This document shows, piece by piece, positions 23,975-32,501 of a DNA stretch of 64,000 nucleotides (positions within the stretch are counted from its first letter, which is position 1; the number at the start of each line of letters is the position of its first letter). The notes under the pieces were generated by a model. The model was given only the letters and a program-made list of their open reading frames with translations, was not told the DNA's origin and did no database searches. The stretch is from a virus. The stretch spans positions 29,570 to 93,569 of IMG/VR virus record IMGVR_UViG_3300017989_006421. One strand, given 5' to 3'. The translations under genes and the position numbers were made by a program.

Positions 23975-24265
23975 ATGGCGAGAGCGTACAGGCCAGATCT
24001 TGTCATGCGGTTTTTGGAAACTCAGGGTGTTGACGCAACGGAGTTGTCTAAAAAGAAGAAGCTGGTGTATAACGTTAGCCAACAAAAAGAAAAAGATAGG
24101 TTCGTTTATAAGGTAAGACTATCTCTCCAAATATGGCAAGATAATTTCATTACCACAGAAGCCAGTTCGCCTTCCGTAGAGGATGCCCATTCCTCTGCTT
24201 CTCGCCAGCTATTAGAAATGTTAAAAGAAATTGCTGAATTCATAAATTCACTTCTGAAAGTGTAA
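23975..24265 (+). CDS. Small hypothetical protein
   Basis: A 96-residue protein with a basic first half and a helical C-terminus. It starts 2 bp after the previous stop. No family recognised. Confidence 0.55.
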   Translation: MARAYRPDLVMRFLETQGVDATELSKKKKLVYNVSQQKEKDRFVYKVRLSLQIWQDNFITTEASSPSVEDAHSSASRQLLEMLKEIAEFINSLLKV

Positions 24266-24274
24266 GGTGTCGCG

Positions 24275-24835
24275 TTGAAAACAGTAATCAAGTTTTTTCG
24301 CAATGATAACCCCACAAAAGGTAACATCATTTGTTCAGCCACCCTGGGGAAAATCGCAGTCCCAGACCGTATCTGGTTAGACGATAACCAACACCGCATC
24401 AAAGAATTAGAGAATGCCTTTTGGTTAGTAGACGTGACCAAGGAAACAGAACCCGGCCAGCCTCGGGGGTGTTTCATCACCACACCTATAAAACCTCTCA
24501 CCAAAAACCCACCGGAAGACTGGCCCCAGAAATTAACACCCGGTTTCTTCATTCGAAGCTTCTTTAACGGTATGCAAATTGTTACCGTTAATGCAGATCA
24601 CAGGGATTATTTCTGGATCGTACCCCTGTCACTGAAGCGTAAGTGGCGACAGGAAAATCCAGAGACCTATGCGATTGTCGTGGATTTGTATGGCACAGGA
24701 ATAGACTTCCTGGATGCTTACAGCGTTATCCCCCCGACCAAACGATTTGGTAACATCTTGCCCAAGTCCCCAACCCCGCCAGTACCACCACCTGTTTCCC
24801 GTCCTAATAATTCACCCCCACCGGATCCGGAGTGA
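24275..24835 (+). CDS. Hypothetical protein with proline-rich tail
   Basis: A 186-residue protein from TTG 24275. The body is beta/alpha mixed; the last 30 residues are Pro-rich (PTPPVPPPVSRPNN). No family recognised. Confidence 0.55.
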   Translation: MKTVIKFFRNDNPTKGNIICSATLGKIAVPDRIWLDDNQHRIKELENAFWLVDVTKETEPGQPRGCFITTPIKPLTKNPPEDWPQKLTPGFFIRSFFNGMQIVTVNADHRDYFWIVPLSLKRKWRQENPETYAIVVDLYGTGIDFLDAYSVIPPTKRFGNILPKSPTPPVPPPVSRPNNSPPPDPE

Positions 24836-24932
24836 ACCAAATGCTTATCGCTGGCGGCTACGACCATAATGGCTAAGTTTGAACGAACGATCCATCATCT
24901 AACAATGGCATTTAAGGTGAGGTAGAAGAGTC

Positions 24933-25304
24933 GTGTCACGGACAATTACCACACACATAGCGGATGAAGAACGAAACAGTATAGCTATTGAAGTTATAGA
25001 TGAACCCGGTCCCGGAAACGCTTGTCATGTGTACGATATAAACTGGGGGCCTAAAATGAGTCCAGAGCAGGGGGTCACCGTTAACTTCCAACACGGTCCC
25101 CTTCAAGAAGCCGGTCCAAACGGTCTGACAAATGAATCTCTATTGGCTGTTGTAATTGACCGCTTAGAAGGGTTTCAACAAGGCAAATACGCCTGTGAAG
25201 CAAACGCGAAGGCTTTAACGAGTGTTAAACTTGCTTTGATGAACCTGAAGATTCGTACAACAGAACGTATCTCTCGCGGAGTTGAAGGTAGTAACGAACA
25301 ATAG
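24933..25304 (+). CDS. Candidate Acb2/Tad1-like cyclic-nucleotide sponge (anti-defence)
   Basis: A 123-residue protein from GTG 24933. The C-terminal 75 residues follow a pattern I recall from the small phage hairpin proteins related to Acb2 and Tad1: VNFQHGPLQEAGPNGLTNE, LLAVVIDRLEGFQ, a helix with NAKALT, then RT..R..RGVEG. Members of that family bind signalling nucleotides and block CBASS or Thoeris. The usual REN/LEEA helix is diverged here (EANAKALTSVKLAL), so ligand binding is uncertain. Assignment rests on memory of the pattern, not a search. Confidence 0.5.
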   Translation: MSRTITTHIADEERNSIAIEVIDEPGPGNACHVYDINWGPKMSPEQGVTVNFQHGPLQEAGPNGLTNESLLAVVIDRLEGFQQGKYACEANAKALTSVKLALMNLKIRTTERISRGVEGSNEQ

Positions 25305-25405
25305 CCGGTGATTTGCTATGTGTCATAATGTGTGTTGCGCATCTTCGCGGCGTCTTTGCTTTGTCATACCCCCAAAACAGATGACAGTAAGGAAGGGACC
25401 GATTG

Positions 25406-25738
25406 ATGAGAAGGATCATTACTAATGGTCTGCCTGTCCTAATTGGATTTCTAGTTGGGTTTGGAATCATCGAAAGCTTACGTGAGACATCCGCACAGAT
25501 GACCAGTGAGCCAATAGAAGATGGTGTGCCTGCTGTTGTATCTGGCGAACCTGGTGTGTTATCTGTAACCAGTGTGTCAGTTTGTTGTTTTCTATTGCCG
25601 TGGTTAGAGGGTCATACTGACCCCGATGACTGTCTTGGTTATGATGTGGTGACTGGCAGATTTCACAATGTAGTAGAGGGGGTGGAGTTATTGAACATCC
25701 AAATGACGATATGTAGCTCACCTGCCATGTGTTGGTAG
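25406..25738 (+). CDS. Small exported or membrane-anchored protein
   Basis: A 110-residue protein from ATG 25406, with TTG just before. N-terminal RRIITNGLPVLIGFLVGFGII is a signal-anchor-like segment after basic residues. The rest is Val/Ser-rich with several Cys, as in secreted small proteins. A terminator-like hairpin follows the stop. Function unknown. Confidence 0.5.
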   Translation: MRRIITNGLPVLIGFLVGFGIIESLRETSAQMTSEPIEDGVPAVVSGEPGVLSVTSVSVCCFLLPWLEGHTDPDDCLGYDVVTGRFHNVVEGVELLNIQMTICSSPAMCW

Positions 25739-25744
25739 AGTTCC

Positions 25745-25776
25745 GACGCCGTCTGTTAGGCGGCGTCAGTTTTATT
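25745..25776 (+). terminator. Rho-independent terminator-like hairpin
   Basis: GACGCCG (25745-25751) pairs perfectly with CGGCGTC (25761-25767), with a 9-nt loop, followed by AGTTTTATT. It sits just after the stop of the exported protein. Confidence 0.6.
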
Positions 25777-25780
25777 CGTA

Positions 25781-25936
25781 ATGGTAAAATTGGGTTCGAT
25801 TCCCAATGCGAATGTGGTTTTAGACAATTCATTGATTGATCCAGTCCCAGGTCGATATCATCTGGGTTGCCCACTTGTTGTGGGGAATGAGATCGCGAGT
25901 TTATTAATCAATGGAATACATCGCGACAAGACGTAG
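25781..25936 (+). CDS. Short frame in the hairpin-rich region, uncertain
   Basis: 51 codons from ATG 25781 reading VKLGSIPNANVVLDN and onward, plausible protein sequence but with no RBS. A single extra G near 25933 would join it to the open frame beginning before 25945. It overlaps two small perfect hairpins. Confidence 0.25.
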   Translation: MVKLGSIPNANVVLDNSLIDPVPGRYHLGCPLVVGNEIASLLINGIHRDKT

Positions 25937-25944
25937 GTTTAGGT

Positions 25945-27018
25945 TTGACCCTGGTATATAGCAGAGCACGTGTTAGTCAACTGATTAACGACGAACCTAT
26001 TGCCATGACGACTGTGTCAGGGGTGGTACTCACGCCTGACACGACTACCGTCAAATCTATCCCACTATTGCTGATAGATTATGACTATCGCAGTACACTG
26101 ACTCCGGAGCCGAGCAGTACACAGGGCAGGTTGGAAGATATACCAACTACATGTGCCTACCGAGCTTCTCATCCCCTTTTTGGTCTGATGCCGCGACATC
26201 ACCAGAAGGAATCAGGATATCTCAAGCCAGAAGAGATAGCCCAAAGCGTAGCTGGCAAATTACGTGGTTATTGCGGTGCGCACCACGTGTCTACAACTAG
26301 GCGTTGGAGCCCGTCCCCGGAAGTCAATTCCGTAGTGGTGGCCAATGTCAAAGTCCTTGCCTCGTCGATCCATATTTCGCGTTACCCTTCCGAGAGCAGT
26401 GGAGACCGGGCAGGAAATGATTCTGTGGCTAAGTTTAACTCGTGTAGCAGTCGTGGTCAGGTAAGTGGAACGATGTTTCCGAAAGTAAAGACCGGTAAAA
26501 AAGTTAATCCGAGTCGAACAAGTAGCCACCCAAAAGGGCGATCATTCAGGCATTCAACAACCCCTATGCAGTATAAAAGGAGGCACCGTTCAGGAGCGAC
26601 ACACTCCGACCGGCGGAATCCATTGCGTAGAGTATGTAATGCGTTTTCGGTTCGGCTATGCCTGTCCGAACCAGGTAACGAATCATTTCTACTAATTGAA
26701 TATTACAGGGATAGTAGGTTGGTTTCATTGATCGAATTCCCCGCTGCTGCCATTAACTGCGGTGGTGGGTGGGTTGGATCACCATTAGGAAGCTCTCTTG
26801 AAGTTAATTTGAAGTTACCGTCCGATGTGGAGCGTGTGCACGTTGACGCCCCTTGGACGCTTAACGGATCTTGTCTTGGGAGTTACCACAAGTCCTTCTT
26901 TTTATTGCGATGGACTGGTGGATCGATTTTTGTCCTCCCTGGGACTGAAGCGTGTCTCAGGAACAAAGTAGTAATGCAGATTTGGTTACCTGCATTACAA
27001 ATTGCTTCTAATTCTTAA
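25945..27018 (+). CDS. Long open frame of doubtful coding status in the hairpin-rich region
   Basis: A 357-codon open frame from TTG 25945. Such length argues for coding, and the ends read like protein (LEVNLKLPSDVERVHVDAP). The middle is an unlikely Arg/His/Ser-rich stretch, and around 26370-26460 another frame reads better (FRVTLPRAVETGQEM). No RBS is visible. At least seven perfect stems of 6-9 bp lie within it. It may be a decayed or error-containing structural gene, or a large structured RNA that happens to be open. Confidence 0.3.
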   Translation: MTLVYSRARVSQLINDEPIAMTTVSGVVLTPDTTTVKSIPLLLIDYDYRSTLTPEPSSTQGRLEDIPTTCAYRASHPLFGLMPRHHQKESGYLKPEEIAQSVAGKLRGYCGAHHVSTTRRWSPSPEVNSVVVANVKVLASSIHISRYPSESSGDRAGNDSVAKFNSCSSRGQVSGTMFPKVKTGKKVNPSRTSSHPKGRSFRHSTTPMQYKRRHRSGATHSDRRNPLRRVCNAFSVRLCLSEPGNESFLLIEYYRDSRLVSLIEFPAAAINCGGGWVGSPLGSSLEVNLKLPSDVERVHVDAPWTLNGSCLGSYHKSFFLLRWTGGSIFVLPGTEACLRNKVVMQIWLPALQIASNS

Positions 27019-27633
27019 ATTTAATCAAGGGACGGACCCAAGCATCCATAGAGTGATGCCCCGTTCCCCCCGCCCCCCAATTCGGCGATGCGCAATAATC
27101 GGCAATAAACCCTTATATGCGTAATACTGATTAATTTTAATCATTAATGGACAAATTTTTACCTTTTGGTTGAACCCCTTCTAGGGGTTGTATGTCCATC
27201 TCCTGATGTACGTTGTAAGAGTTGATACGTCCTGATTCTCAGGTCTCACAACTCTTACTGTCTTGACTATTTCATAGCCAATACCAAACTCCCGCCGGGA
27301 GGAGATGGAGCTATTGGCCCCTCCGTCAACCGGTGTGCGAGGTGTGATCTTGATAGTCGTCAACACGAGGTGGATGGGTTTAGTTTTGGGCAGTCTGTTT
27401 TTCAACCTAAAAGGGCTCGTCTCTGCCAGGATGTCTTTGGCAGTGGAACCCTAGTGGGGGAGGTCGGGGTAGTACAAGTCTGTTTCGGGGATCAACTTGA
27501 AGTACAACCCCCGGCGCAAACGCTTTGGTTACTCTTTGGTCAGGAGAGATAGAAGTTGCAATGAATGAACTTAGAAGTATTGGTTCGTTATAAATCATAC
27601 CACATAAACAATAACCTTTAATAGAGTGTTCCT
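27019..27633 (+). other. Gene-poor interval with nested hairpins before the ribonucleotide reductase gene
   Basis: No convincing gene in 615 bp. A C-rich tract lies at 27060-27078 and an A/T-rich part at 27120-27165. Perfect inverted repeats: 27173-27189 (7 bp, 3-nt loop), 27215-27224 with 27249-27258 (10 bp, enclosing the 5-bp stem CCTGA/TCAGG), 27277-27283 with 27312-27318 (7 bp, enclosing CTCCC/GGGAG), and 27423-27428 with 27438-27443 (6 bp). A 60-codon frame ending at 27552 has protein-like residues but no RBS. I saw no cobalamin-riboswitch box. Confidence 0.55.
27583..27594 (+). promoter_or_regulatory. Candidate promoter element before the ribonucleotide reductase gene
   Basis: GTTCGTTATAAA contains the same 11-mer found ahead of the first rightward gene (18216-18226). 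It lies 39 bp before the reductase TTG start. Confidence 0.4.
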
Positions 27634-30126
27634 TTGAAAAATATACCGGTTGCACCCCCAGCAAATGTCGAATTAACCGCGCCTCAGATAACTCCTAACG
27701 CCAAAAAGGTGCTGGAAACTCGCTATGTAGCGCGAGATGCCGAGGGCAAGACGACAGAAGAACCTGAAGATGTCTATCGCCGAGTAGCGTGGGCGATAGC
27801 TTCAACAGAGGCTAAACAGGGATGGATATCACGAAAACGGGATTTAACTGAGTTATACGCCAATTTCCATGATTTAATGGCTACTGGGAAATTTCTTCCC
27901 AACACTCCGTGTCTGATGAACGCGGGAAGAAACGGGAAGTTGGGGTTGTCCGCCTGTTTTGTTTTGGCTCTCGATGATGACCGCGAGTCCATCATGAAAT
28001 GTGCCAAGGATATTTGTGACATTCAAGCGGGGGGCGGCGGGACGGGCATCCCCCTGGATCGTCTCCGCCCAACCGGGGACATCGTTTCTAGCACCGGGGG
28101 CCGGGCAGGCGGACCCATCTTATTCTGGGGGGTGTTAAATGCTGTAACAGACGCCATTTCCCAGGGTGGTAAGCGTCGGGGGGCCAACATGGGAATGATG
28201 AATGTCTTTGCCGTGGACATACTGAAATTCCTGTTTGCTAAACAAGACCTCGCCCTATTTAATTCATACAATATTTCTGTGAAGATTCCGGAGTGGTTCA
28301 TGTATGAACTTCGGAAGAAACCAGAAAATCCTTTACGGGTGGTTAACCCGCGAAACCACGCAGAATACTACTTGCCTCACCGTTTGATCGATGTTTGTCG
28401 CAAGGCGGCGGAGGTGTCGGCCAATGGAATACACGATTATAAACTTATCAATTCGTGTTATTCGCTTGATGATTTGTTCCCAGTTGAGGATGGTACTCCT
28501 CAAGAACAAGTCATAACTGTAGCCGATATATGGGAAATCATTGTACAGAACGCTTGGCAAACCGGGGAACCGGGGCTATGCTTTATCGACCGCGTGAACA
28601 ATGATTTCCCACTGCCCATCGAAATTGAAGCCACGAACCCGTGTGGCGAGACGCCGCTCCCCCCGAACGGCGCATGCGTCTTAGGTTCGATTAACGTGTC
28701 TGCCTTTGTATTCGAAGATGCGAATGGAATCCCCCAAATTGACTGGGACGCCTTACACCAATGCACCCTCGACGCTACTCGATTCCTGGATAACGTGGTT
28801 TCAACTAGTTCTTGGGCAACTCCAGAAATAGCCAAAGTAACCGCTGTGACTCGGGACATTGGGTTAGGTATTATGGGCTTGGCTGATCTCTTTTATAAAT
28901 TACGAATTAAATATGGTTCGGGAGAGAGTTTTGATCTGGCCGAAAAGATCATGCAATTTATCCAAGAGACTTCTCACGAAGCTTCGGAGTGGTTGGGTGA
29001 GAACCGGGGGTACTATGGGGCTTATAATGAATACAAAGATGAAGGGGCGCCCCGGCGTAGAAACATTCGTATCACGACTGTCGCTCCTACTGGGACTATT
29101 TCTATACTGGCTGGGTGTAGCGGGGGAGTAGAACCCTTGTTTGCTTTGGTGTTCGATCGTAATATTATGAAGGAACGGGAGGACAGCAAACCCTTGTTGG
29201 AAATCAACCCAGTTTTCCAAGAAGTATTGAGGCAAGAGGGGTTGTTAACTGATGAAGTGTTGATAGAGGTTTCTAAAAATCAGTCTCTCCGGGACGTGGA
29301 ATCAATCCCGCAGCAAATCAAAGACGTGTTTTTAACTACTGCTGATATCACCGCTGATCAGCACGTAATGATGCAAGCGGCTGTACAAAAGTTCACCGAT
29401 AACGCAGTTTCAAAGACTGCGAATTTGGATAAGGATTGTGAGCCTGGTGCAGTTGACCGGGCGTACCAATTAGCCTATGATTTGGGGTGCAAAGGAATTA
29501 CGATTTATCGCGATGGATCACGGTCCAGTCAACCCATGTCTATGGGAAACAGGGTGGAAGATTTAAGCAAATCCAGACAAATTGATCCGGATCCCACTCC
29601 TCGATTCACTGCTTCTATTAAACTCAGACAGACTTCTCCATTCGGGAACCTGCATATTCACGTCTCAATTGACCCCCAACAAGACCGGGAGTTAGAAGTT
29701 TTTGCTCAATTGGGGAAAGGTGGAGAAATCGCAGCCGCTGATTTGGAAGCCATTTGCCGGTTGAGTAGTCTGTATCTGCGATCCGGGGGTTCTCTTAAGT
29801 ACATTATCCGTCAGTTAAGTGGAATTAGTAGTACCTTGCAACTTCCATCTAAAGATGGCAAAATTGGGTCACTAGCGGATGCACTAGCCAAGGCTCTAAG
29901 CAGATATGCTATTGCTAAAGAAAAATTCGGTGTAAAGGCTCTGTTGTTGGGTGAATCTACTTTGTCGGCTGATGAATTAGACAAATTAGAAACGGCTGGG
30001 CAGTTTGGTGGTAGTAACCAAGCCGATGACGCGTTTGAACTTCGGTGCCCAGAATGTGGTAATCGTTTGGTTGTAAGTGAAGGCAAATGCGTTAAGTGTT
30101 ATGCTTGTTCATACTCTGCTTGCTAG
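27634..30126 (+). CDS. nrdJ: Class II (adenosylcobalamin-dependent) ribonucleoside reductase
   Basis: An 830-residue reductase that makes deoxyribonucleotides with a B12 radical and needs no second subunit. The redox Cys sits in GLSACFVL near residue 110, the thiyl Cys in ATNPCGETPLP, followed by NGACVLGSIN. GGGTGIPLDRLRPTGD and GYYGAYNEY are typical of the long NrdJ type (TIGR02504). The C-terminus carries a zinc-ribbon-like CPECGN ... CVKCYACSYSAC, which also provides swinging redox Cys. TTG start at 27634. Class II enzymes work with or without oxygen, fitting a variable environment. Confidence 0.93.
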   Translation: MKNIPVAPPANVELTAPQITPNAKKVLETRYVARDAEGKTTEEPEDVYRRVAWAIASTEAKQGWISRKRDLTELYANFHDLMATGKFLPNTPCLMNAGRNGKLGLSACFVLALDDDRESIMKCAKDICDIQAGGGGTGIPLDRLRPTGDIVSSTGGRAGGPILFWGVLNAVTDAISQGGKRRGANMGMMNVFAVDILKFLFAKQDLALFNSYNISVKIPEWFMYELRKKPENPLRVVNPRNHAEYYLPHRLIDVCRKAAEVSANGIHDYKLINSCYSLDDLFPVEDGTPQEQVITVADIWEIIVQNAWQTGEPGLCFIDRVNNDFPLPIEIEATNPCGETPLPPNGACVLGSINVSAFVFEDANGIPQIDWDALHQCTLDATRFLDNVVSTSSWATPEIAKVTAVTRDIGLGIMGLADLFYKLRIKYGSGESFDLAEKIMQFIQETSHEASEWLGENRGYYGAYNEYKDEGAPRRRNIRITTVAPTGTISILAGCSGGVEPLFALVFDRNIMKEREDSKPLLEINPVFQEVLRQEGLLTDEVLIEVSKNQSLRDVESIPQQIKDVFLTTADITADQHVMMQAAVQKFTDNAVSKTANLDKDCEPGAVDRAYQLAYDLGCKGITIYRDGSRSSQPMSMGNRVEDLSKSRQIDPDPTPRFTASIKLRQTSPFGNLHIHVSIDPQQDRELEVFAQLGKGGEIAAADLEAICRLSSLYLRSGGSLKYIIRQLSGISSTLQLPSKDGKIGSLADALAKALSRYAIAKEKFGVKALLLGESTLSADELDKLETAGQFGGSNQADDAFELRCPECGNRLVVSEGKCVKCYACSYSAC

Positions 30127-30135
30127 GAGATTCAC

Positions 30136-30402
30136 TTGTTAGTGGACGTAATTGATCAGATAAAAGAAATTGTCCTAGGGGTTTATGGTATCATCACCAC
30201 TATCGCTGTGATCTGGCAAAGGAAGACGGTTAGCAAATGGAAACAGACCGCTGTCTATTTGAAGGCAGAACGAGAAGGCCATTTGGCGGCTCACTCACTG
30301 GACACACGATATTCTACTAAACCCACCGCTAAAGCGGTGAAGAAGGCTTTGGTGGAGCTTGATTTAGGGAAATACCAGAAAAATTCCAGGAAGACACGAT
30401 GA
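30136..30402 (+). CDS. Small membrane protein
   Basis: An 88-residue protein from TTG 30136 with one membrane span (VLGVYGIITTIAVIW) and a basic, soluble C-terminus. It overlaps the next membrane gene by ATGA; the two may form a pair. Function unknown. Confidence 0.5.
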   Translation: MLVDVIDQIKEIVLGVYGIITTIAVIWQRKTVSKWKQTAVYLKAEREGHLAAHSLDTRYSTKPTAKAVKKALVELDLGKYQKNSRKTR

Positions 30403-30584
30403 TAACAAATCTGCTTATCCTGTTTATCAAGTGGTTGTGTTTGACGATAACAGCGGGAGTTGGATACAGTATCACAGTTAAGATGACTAGAAACCGATTC
30501 CAACCCAGGATCAGTGCTGGTTTATTTTGGCTGTGGGGAATGGCGGTTGCGACTTTCATCACATTACAATGGATGTTACCATGA
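30399..30584 (+). CDS. Small membrane protein with two spans
   Basis: A 61-residue protein with two hydrophobic segments (LLILFIKWLCLTITAGV and GLFWLWGMAVATFITL) separated by a basic loop. ATGA overlaps on both sides. It is holin-like in size, but no lysis gene is nearby. Confidence 0.5.
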   Translation: MITNLLILFIKWLCLTITAGVGYSITVKMTRNRFQPRISAGLFWLWGMAVATFITLQWMLP

Positions 30585-31033
30585 TAGTCCAAGCGGGTGT
30601 GCAACATCTTTCGATCATCGCGTGTCTGAATGAACAATTTCATCTTGATATGCCGGGTTTTTGTTGGGACCGGGAAGATTGGATTAGCCGTCAAATTGAA
30701 CAAGGTGATTTTTGGCTCCTTCTTGGGGACGATCAGGACAACCAAGTTACTGGGGCTCTGTGTCTCAAACATAAACCAGATGACGAATTGCACATTTTGA
30801 CTTTGGCTGTATCCCCCAGGGGTGAAGGTCGGGGTGCCTGTTTAGTTGAATTTGCCAAACAGCGGGCCGTGCAATTAGACTGTGCTCGGTTAACCGTGGA
30901 TTCTTTTGAGGAGTATGGGCTGTTAGATTTCTACCAGGGGCAGGGGTTTGAAGTGGTGGGAACAACAGGACCACGAGAATGGACTTCCTATAGTTTCGTC
31001 TGGTATACAGAGGCTGATACTCATGTTGAATGA
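30581..31033 (+). CDS. GNAT-family N-acetyltransferase
   Basis: A 150-residue protein with start at ATG 30581, which overlaps the previous stop (ATGA). The acetyl-CoA-binding motif A is LAVSPRGEGRGACLVEFA (R-x-x-G-x-G/A), followed by the C-terminal DFYQGQGFEVVG of GNAT enzymes. Substrate unknown; host-protein or DNA-base acetylation are both conceivable. The next gene, queE, starts 10 bp before its end. Confidence 0.75.
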   Translation: MIVQAGVQHLSIIACLNEQFHLDMPGFCWDREDWISRQIEQGDFWLLLGDDQDNQVTGALCLKHKPDDELHILTLAVSPRGEGRGACLVEFAKQRAVQLDCARLTVDSFEEYGLLDFYQGQGFEVVGTTGPREWTSYSFVWYTEADTHVE

Positions 31034-31736
31034 GCATTTCGTGTCTATCCAGGGAGAAGGTCCTTCGACTGGGCATCCCGCTACTTTTATCCGTTTTGCT
31101 GGGTGTAATCTCAAATGCGCATGGTGTGACACACCTTACGCCCAGAAAAAGGATGGAGGAGTCCAGATTACTGCAGAGGAATTGGCTCGTAAAGTAATCC
31201 AGGGGCCACAGCTTTGTGTGTTTACCGGTGGGGAACCTATGCTTTACCAAGAGACTATACAGAGAGTAATTGCTCTTTGTGCTCCGTTGGGCCATCGTTT
31301 TGAGATTGAGACGAATGGGACTATTGGTCCTAAGAATGGGTCTGCTGGTGAATATCTTGAGGTGTGGACGACCCGACTCCCTAGAACTGGCCCTAATTGG
31401 GAACACCAAGAATCGGGGGTTACCCCTGTTTTGCGAATGGTTTTTAGTCCCAAATTCGAGTGGGTCAAACAAGACTACATGAGAGAAGATTTTGTGTGGG
31501 CACGAAACTACACCATCAAAGCTCCAGTACGAAATCGTGATGAAGTTCAAGCACTGGAAATTTGGCTTAAAAAATTGAATCTATCCTTTGACGATGTTTG
31601 GTTGATGCCTTTGGGGACCACCGCGAGTAAGATTAGGAAAGAAGCAGATTGGTTAATTCAGGCCGCCATCGAATTTGGTTTCAAGGTCAGTTTTCGCACT
31701 CACGTGCTACTGTGGGACAACAAACGAGGCGTATGA
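31023..31736 (+). CDS. queE: QueE, 7-carboxy-7-deazaguanine synthase
   Basis: A 237-residue radical SAM enzyme that rearranges 6-carboxytetrahydropterin to 7-carboxy-7-deazaguanine. The cluster motif is the QueE form CNLKCAWC (Cys28, Cys32, Cys35), preceded by SIQGEGPSTGHPATFIRFAG, a strong QueE signature. GGEPMLY binds SAM and EIETNGT follows. Start at ATG 31023. With FolE and QueD in this window the route from GTP to 7-carboxy-7-deazaguanine is complete. Confidence 0.9.
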   Translation: MLNEHFVSIQGEGPSTGHPATFIRFAGCNLKCAWCDTPYAQKKDGGVQITAEELARKVIQGPQLCVFTGGEPMLYQETIQRVIALCAPLGHRFEIETNGTIGPKNGSAGEYLEVWTTRLPRTGPNWEHQESGVTPVLRMVFSPKFEWVKQDYMREDFVWARNYTIKAPVRNRDEVQALEIWLKKLNLSFDDVWLMPLGTTASKIRKEADWLIQAAIEFGFKVSFRTHVLLWDNKRGV

Positions 31737-31776
31737 TTGCGCCTAAGATAGAACCGGTGACTTGAGGAGATGGCTA

Positions 31777-32070
31777 ATGGATGAAGAGCCGCAATCGCAG
31801 ATGGACGTTGCGAAGTGGGAATATTTGCAGAAACGTCTGGTAGAGATCATAAAGGCCGCAGAAGAAAAATTGGAGTTGGCACTTCATAGAGTACATGCGG
31901 TCCATCACGTAGATATCCTTGTCCAGGAGGCGGCAGCCAATTTTGGTAAGGCTATAGATGAACAGCGAACAGCACTCTTGGATAAGTACCTTTTCGGTGA
32001 GAAATTTGATGTACTCGAAGCGATCAAGTGTTTTGAAACATTTTGTAGTGAACAGGTGAAAAGGCGATGA
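31777..32070 (+). CDS. Hypothetical helical protein
   Basis: 97 residues from ATG 31777, chosen for the GAGGAG eight bases upstream. Helical throughout with scattered His. No family recognised. Confidence 0.5.
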   Translation: MDEEPQSQMDVAKWEYLQKRLVEIIKAAEEKLELALHRVHAVHHVDILVQEAAANFGKAIDEQRTALLDKYLFGEKFDVLEAIKCFETFCSEQVKRR

Positions 32071-32252
32071 AGAATCGGGGCAGGCAAACACGTGTGGTGA
32101 ACGTGAGTGTCGGGTGGAACGCCCCCAGAAGGTGGAATGCCCTCGGTAGGCGAGCAGCCGCTGTGTCGTTGAAAACGGATACCGCTTACCCTTGTGATGC
32201 ACAATGCCGGTATAAAACGTCTCGTGGCTATCATTTAGCGCAGTCGCAATAA
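32067..32252 (+). CDS. Small basic hypothetical protein
   Basis: 61 residues starting in an ATGA overlap with the previous gene. Arg/Ala-rich, probably disordered. Coding is plausible from the overlap only. Confidence 0.4.
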   Translation: MKNRGRQTRVVNVSVGWNAPRRWNALGRRAAAVSLKTDTAYPCDAQCRYKTSRGYHLAQSQ

Positions 32253-32262
32253 GAGGTAAATG

Positions 32263-32409
32263 ATGAAACTAAAATGTGTATCGCCGCAAGTTGGGGTAAC
32301 TTGGTTTTGGGGATTTGCCTTGGGCGTGACGATAGTAGCGGTAATTCTATTGAACAACCGGGTCAAGGAGTTAAGTCAGGTTGTCAACGATCTATTGCAG
32401 GCTCAATAG
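32263..32409 (+). CDS. Small single-span membrane protein
   Basis: 48 residues from ATG 32263 (an in-frame ATG also precedes it), with AGAGG just upstream. One span (WFWGFALGVTIVAVILL) is followed by a short helical tail. Function unknown. Confidence 0.5.
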   Translation: MKLKCVSPQVGVTWFWGFALGVTIVAVILLNNRVKELSQVVNDLLQAQ

Positions 32410-32458
32410 TCGGGAACTTGAAGCATCGCGGTAGGGTTTAGCTTGTAAGCTGGGGTAA

Positions 32459-32472
32459 TGTAACGCGTTACA
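32459..32472. promoter_or_regulatory. 14-bp perfect palindrome TGTAACGCGTTACA
   Basis: It lies in the 92-bp gap between the small membrane protein and the Ala-rich protein, 30 bp before the latter's start. Operator-like, but no regulator was identified. Confidence 0.35.
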
Positions 32473-32501
32473 GCGGTGGAATTCAACAATTGGAGGAAAC
32501 G

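Noticed and set aside
25318-25425. 35-codon Cys-rich plus-strand frame before the exported protein
   Set aside because: No RBS, overlaps the next gene in a poor frame and has no protein-like pattern beyond three Cys.
27019-27633. Cobalamin riboswitch ahead of the B12-dependent reductase
   Set aside because: I looked for the B12-box type sequence and found none; the hairpins there do not match that riboswitch.
30765-31550. 261-codon minus-strand frame opposite GNAT and queE
   Set aside because: Shadow frame; both plus-strand genes have intact family motifs.
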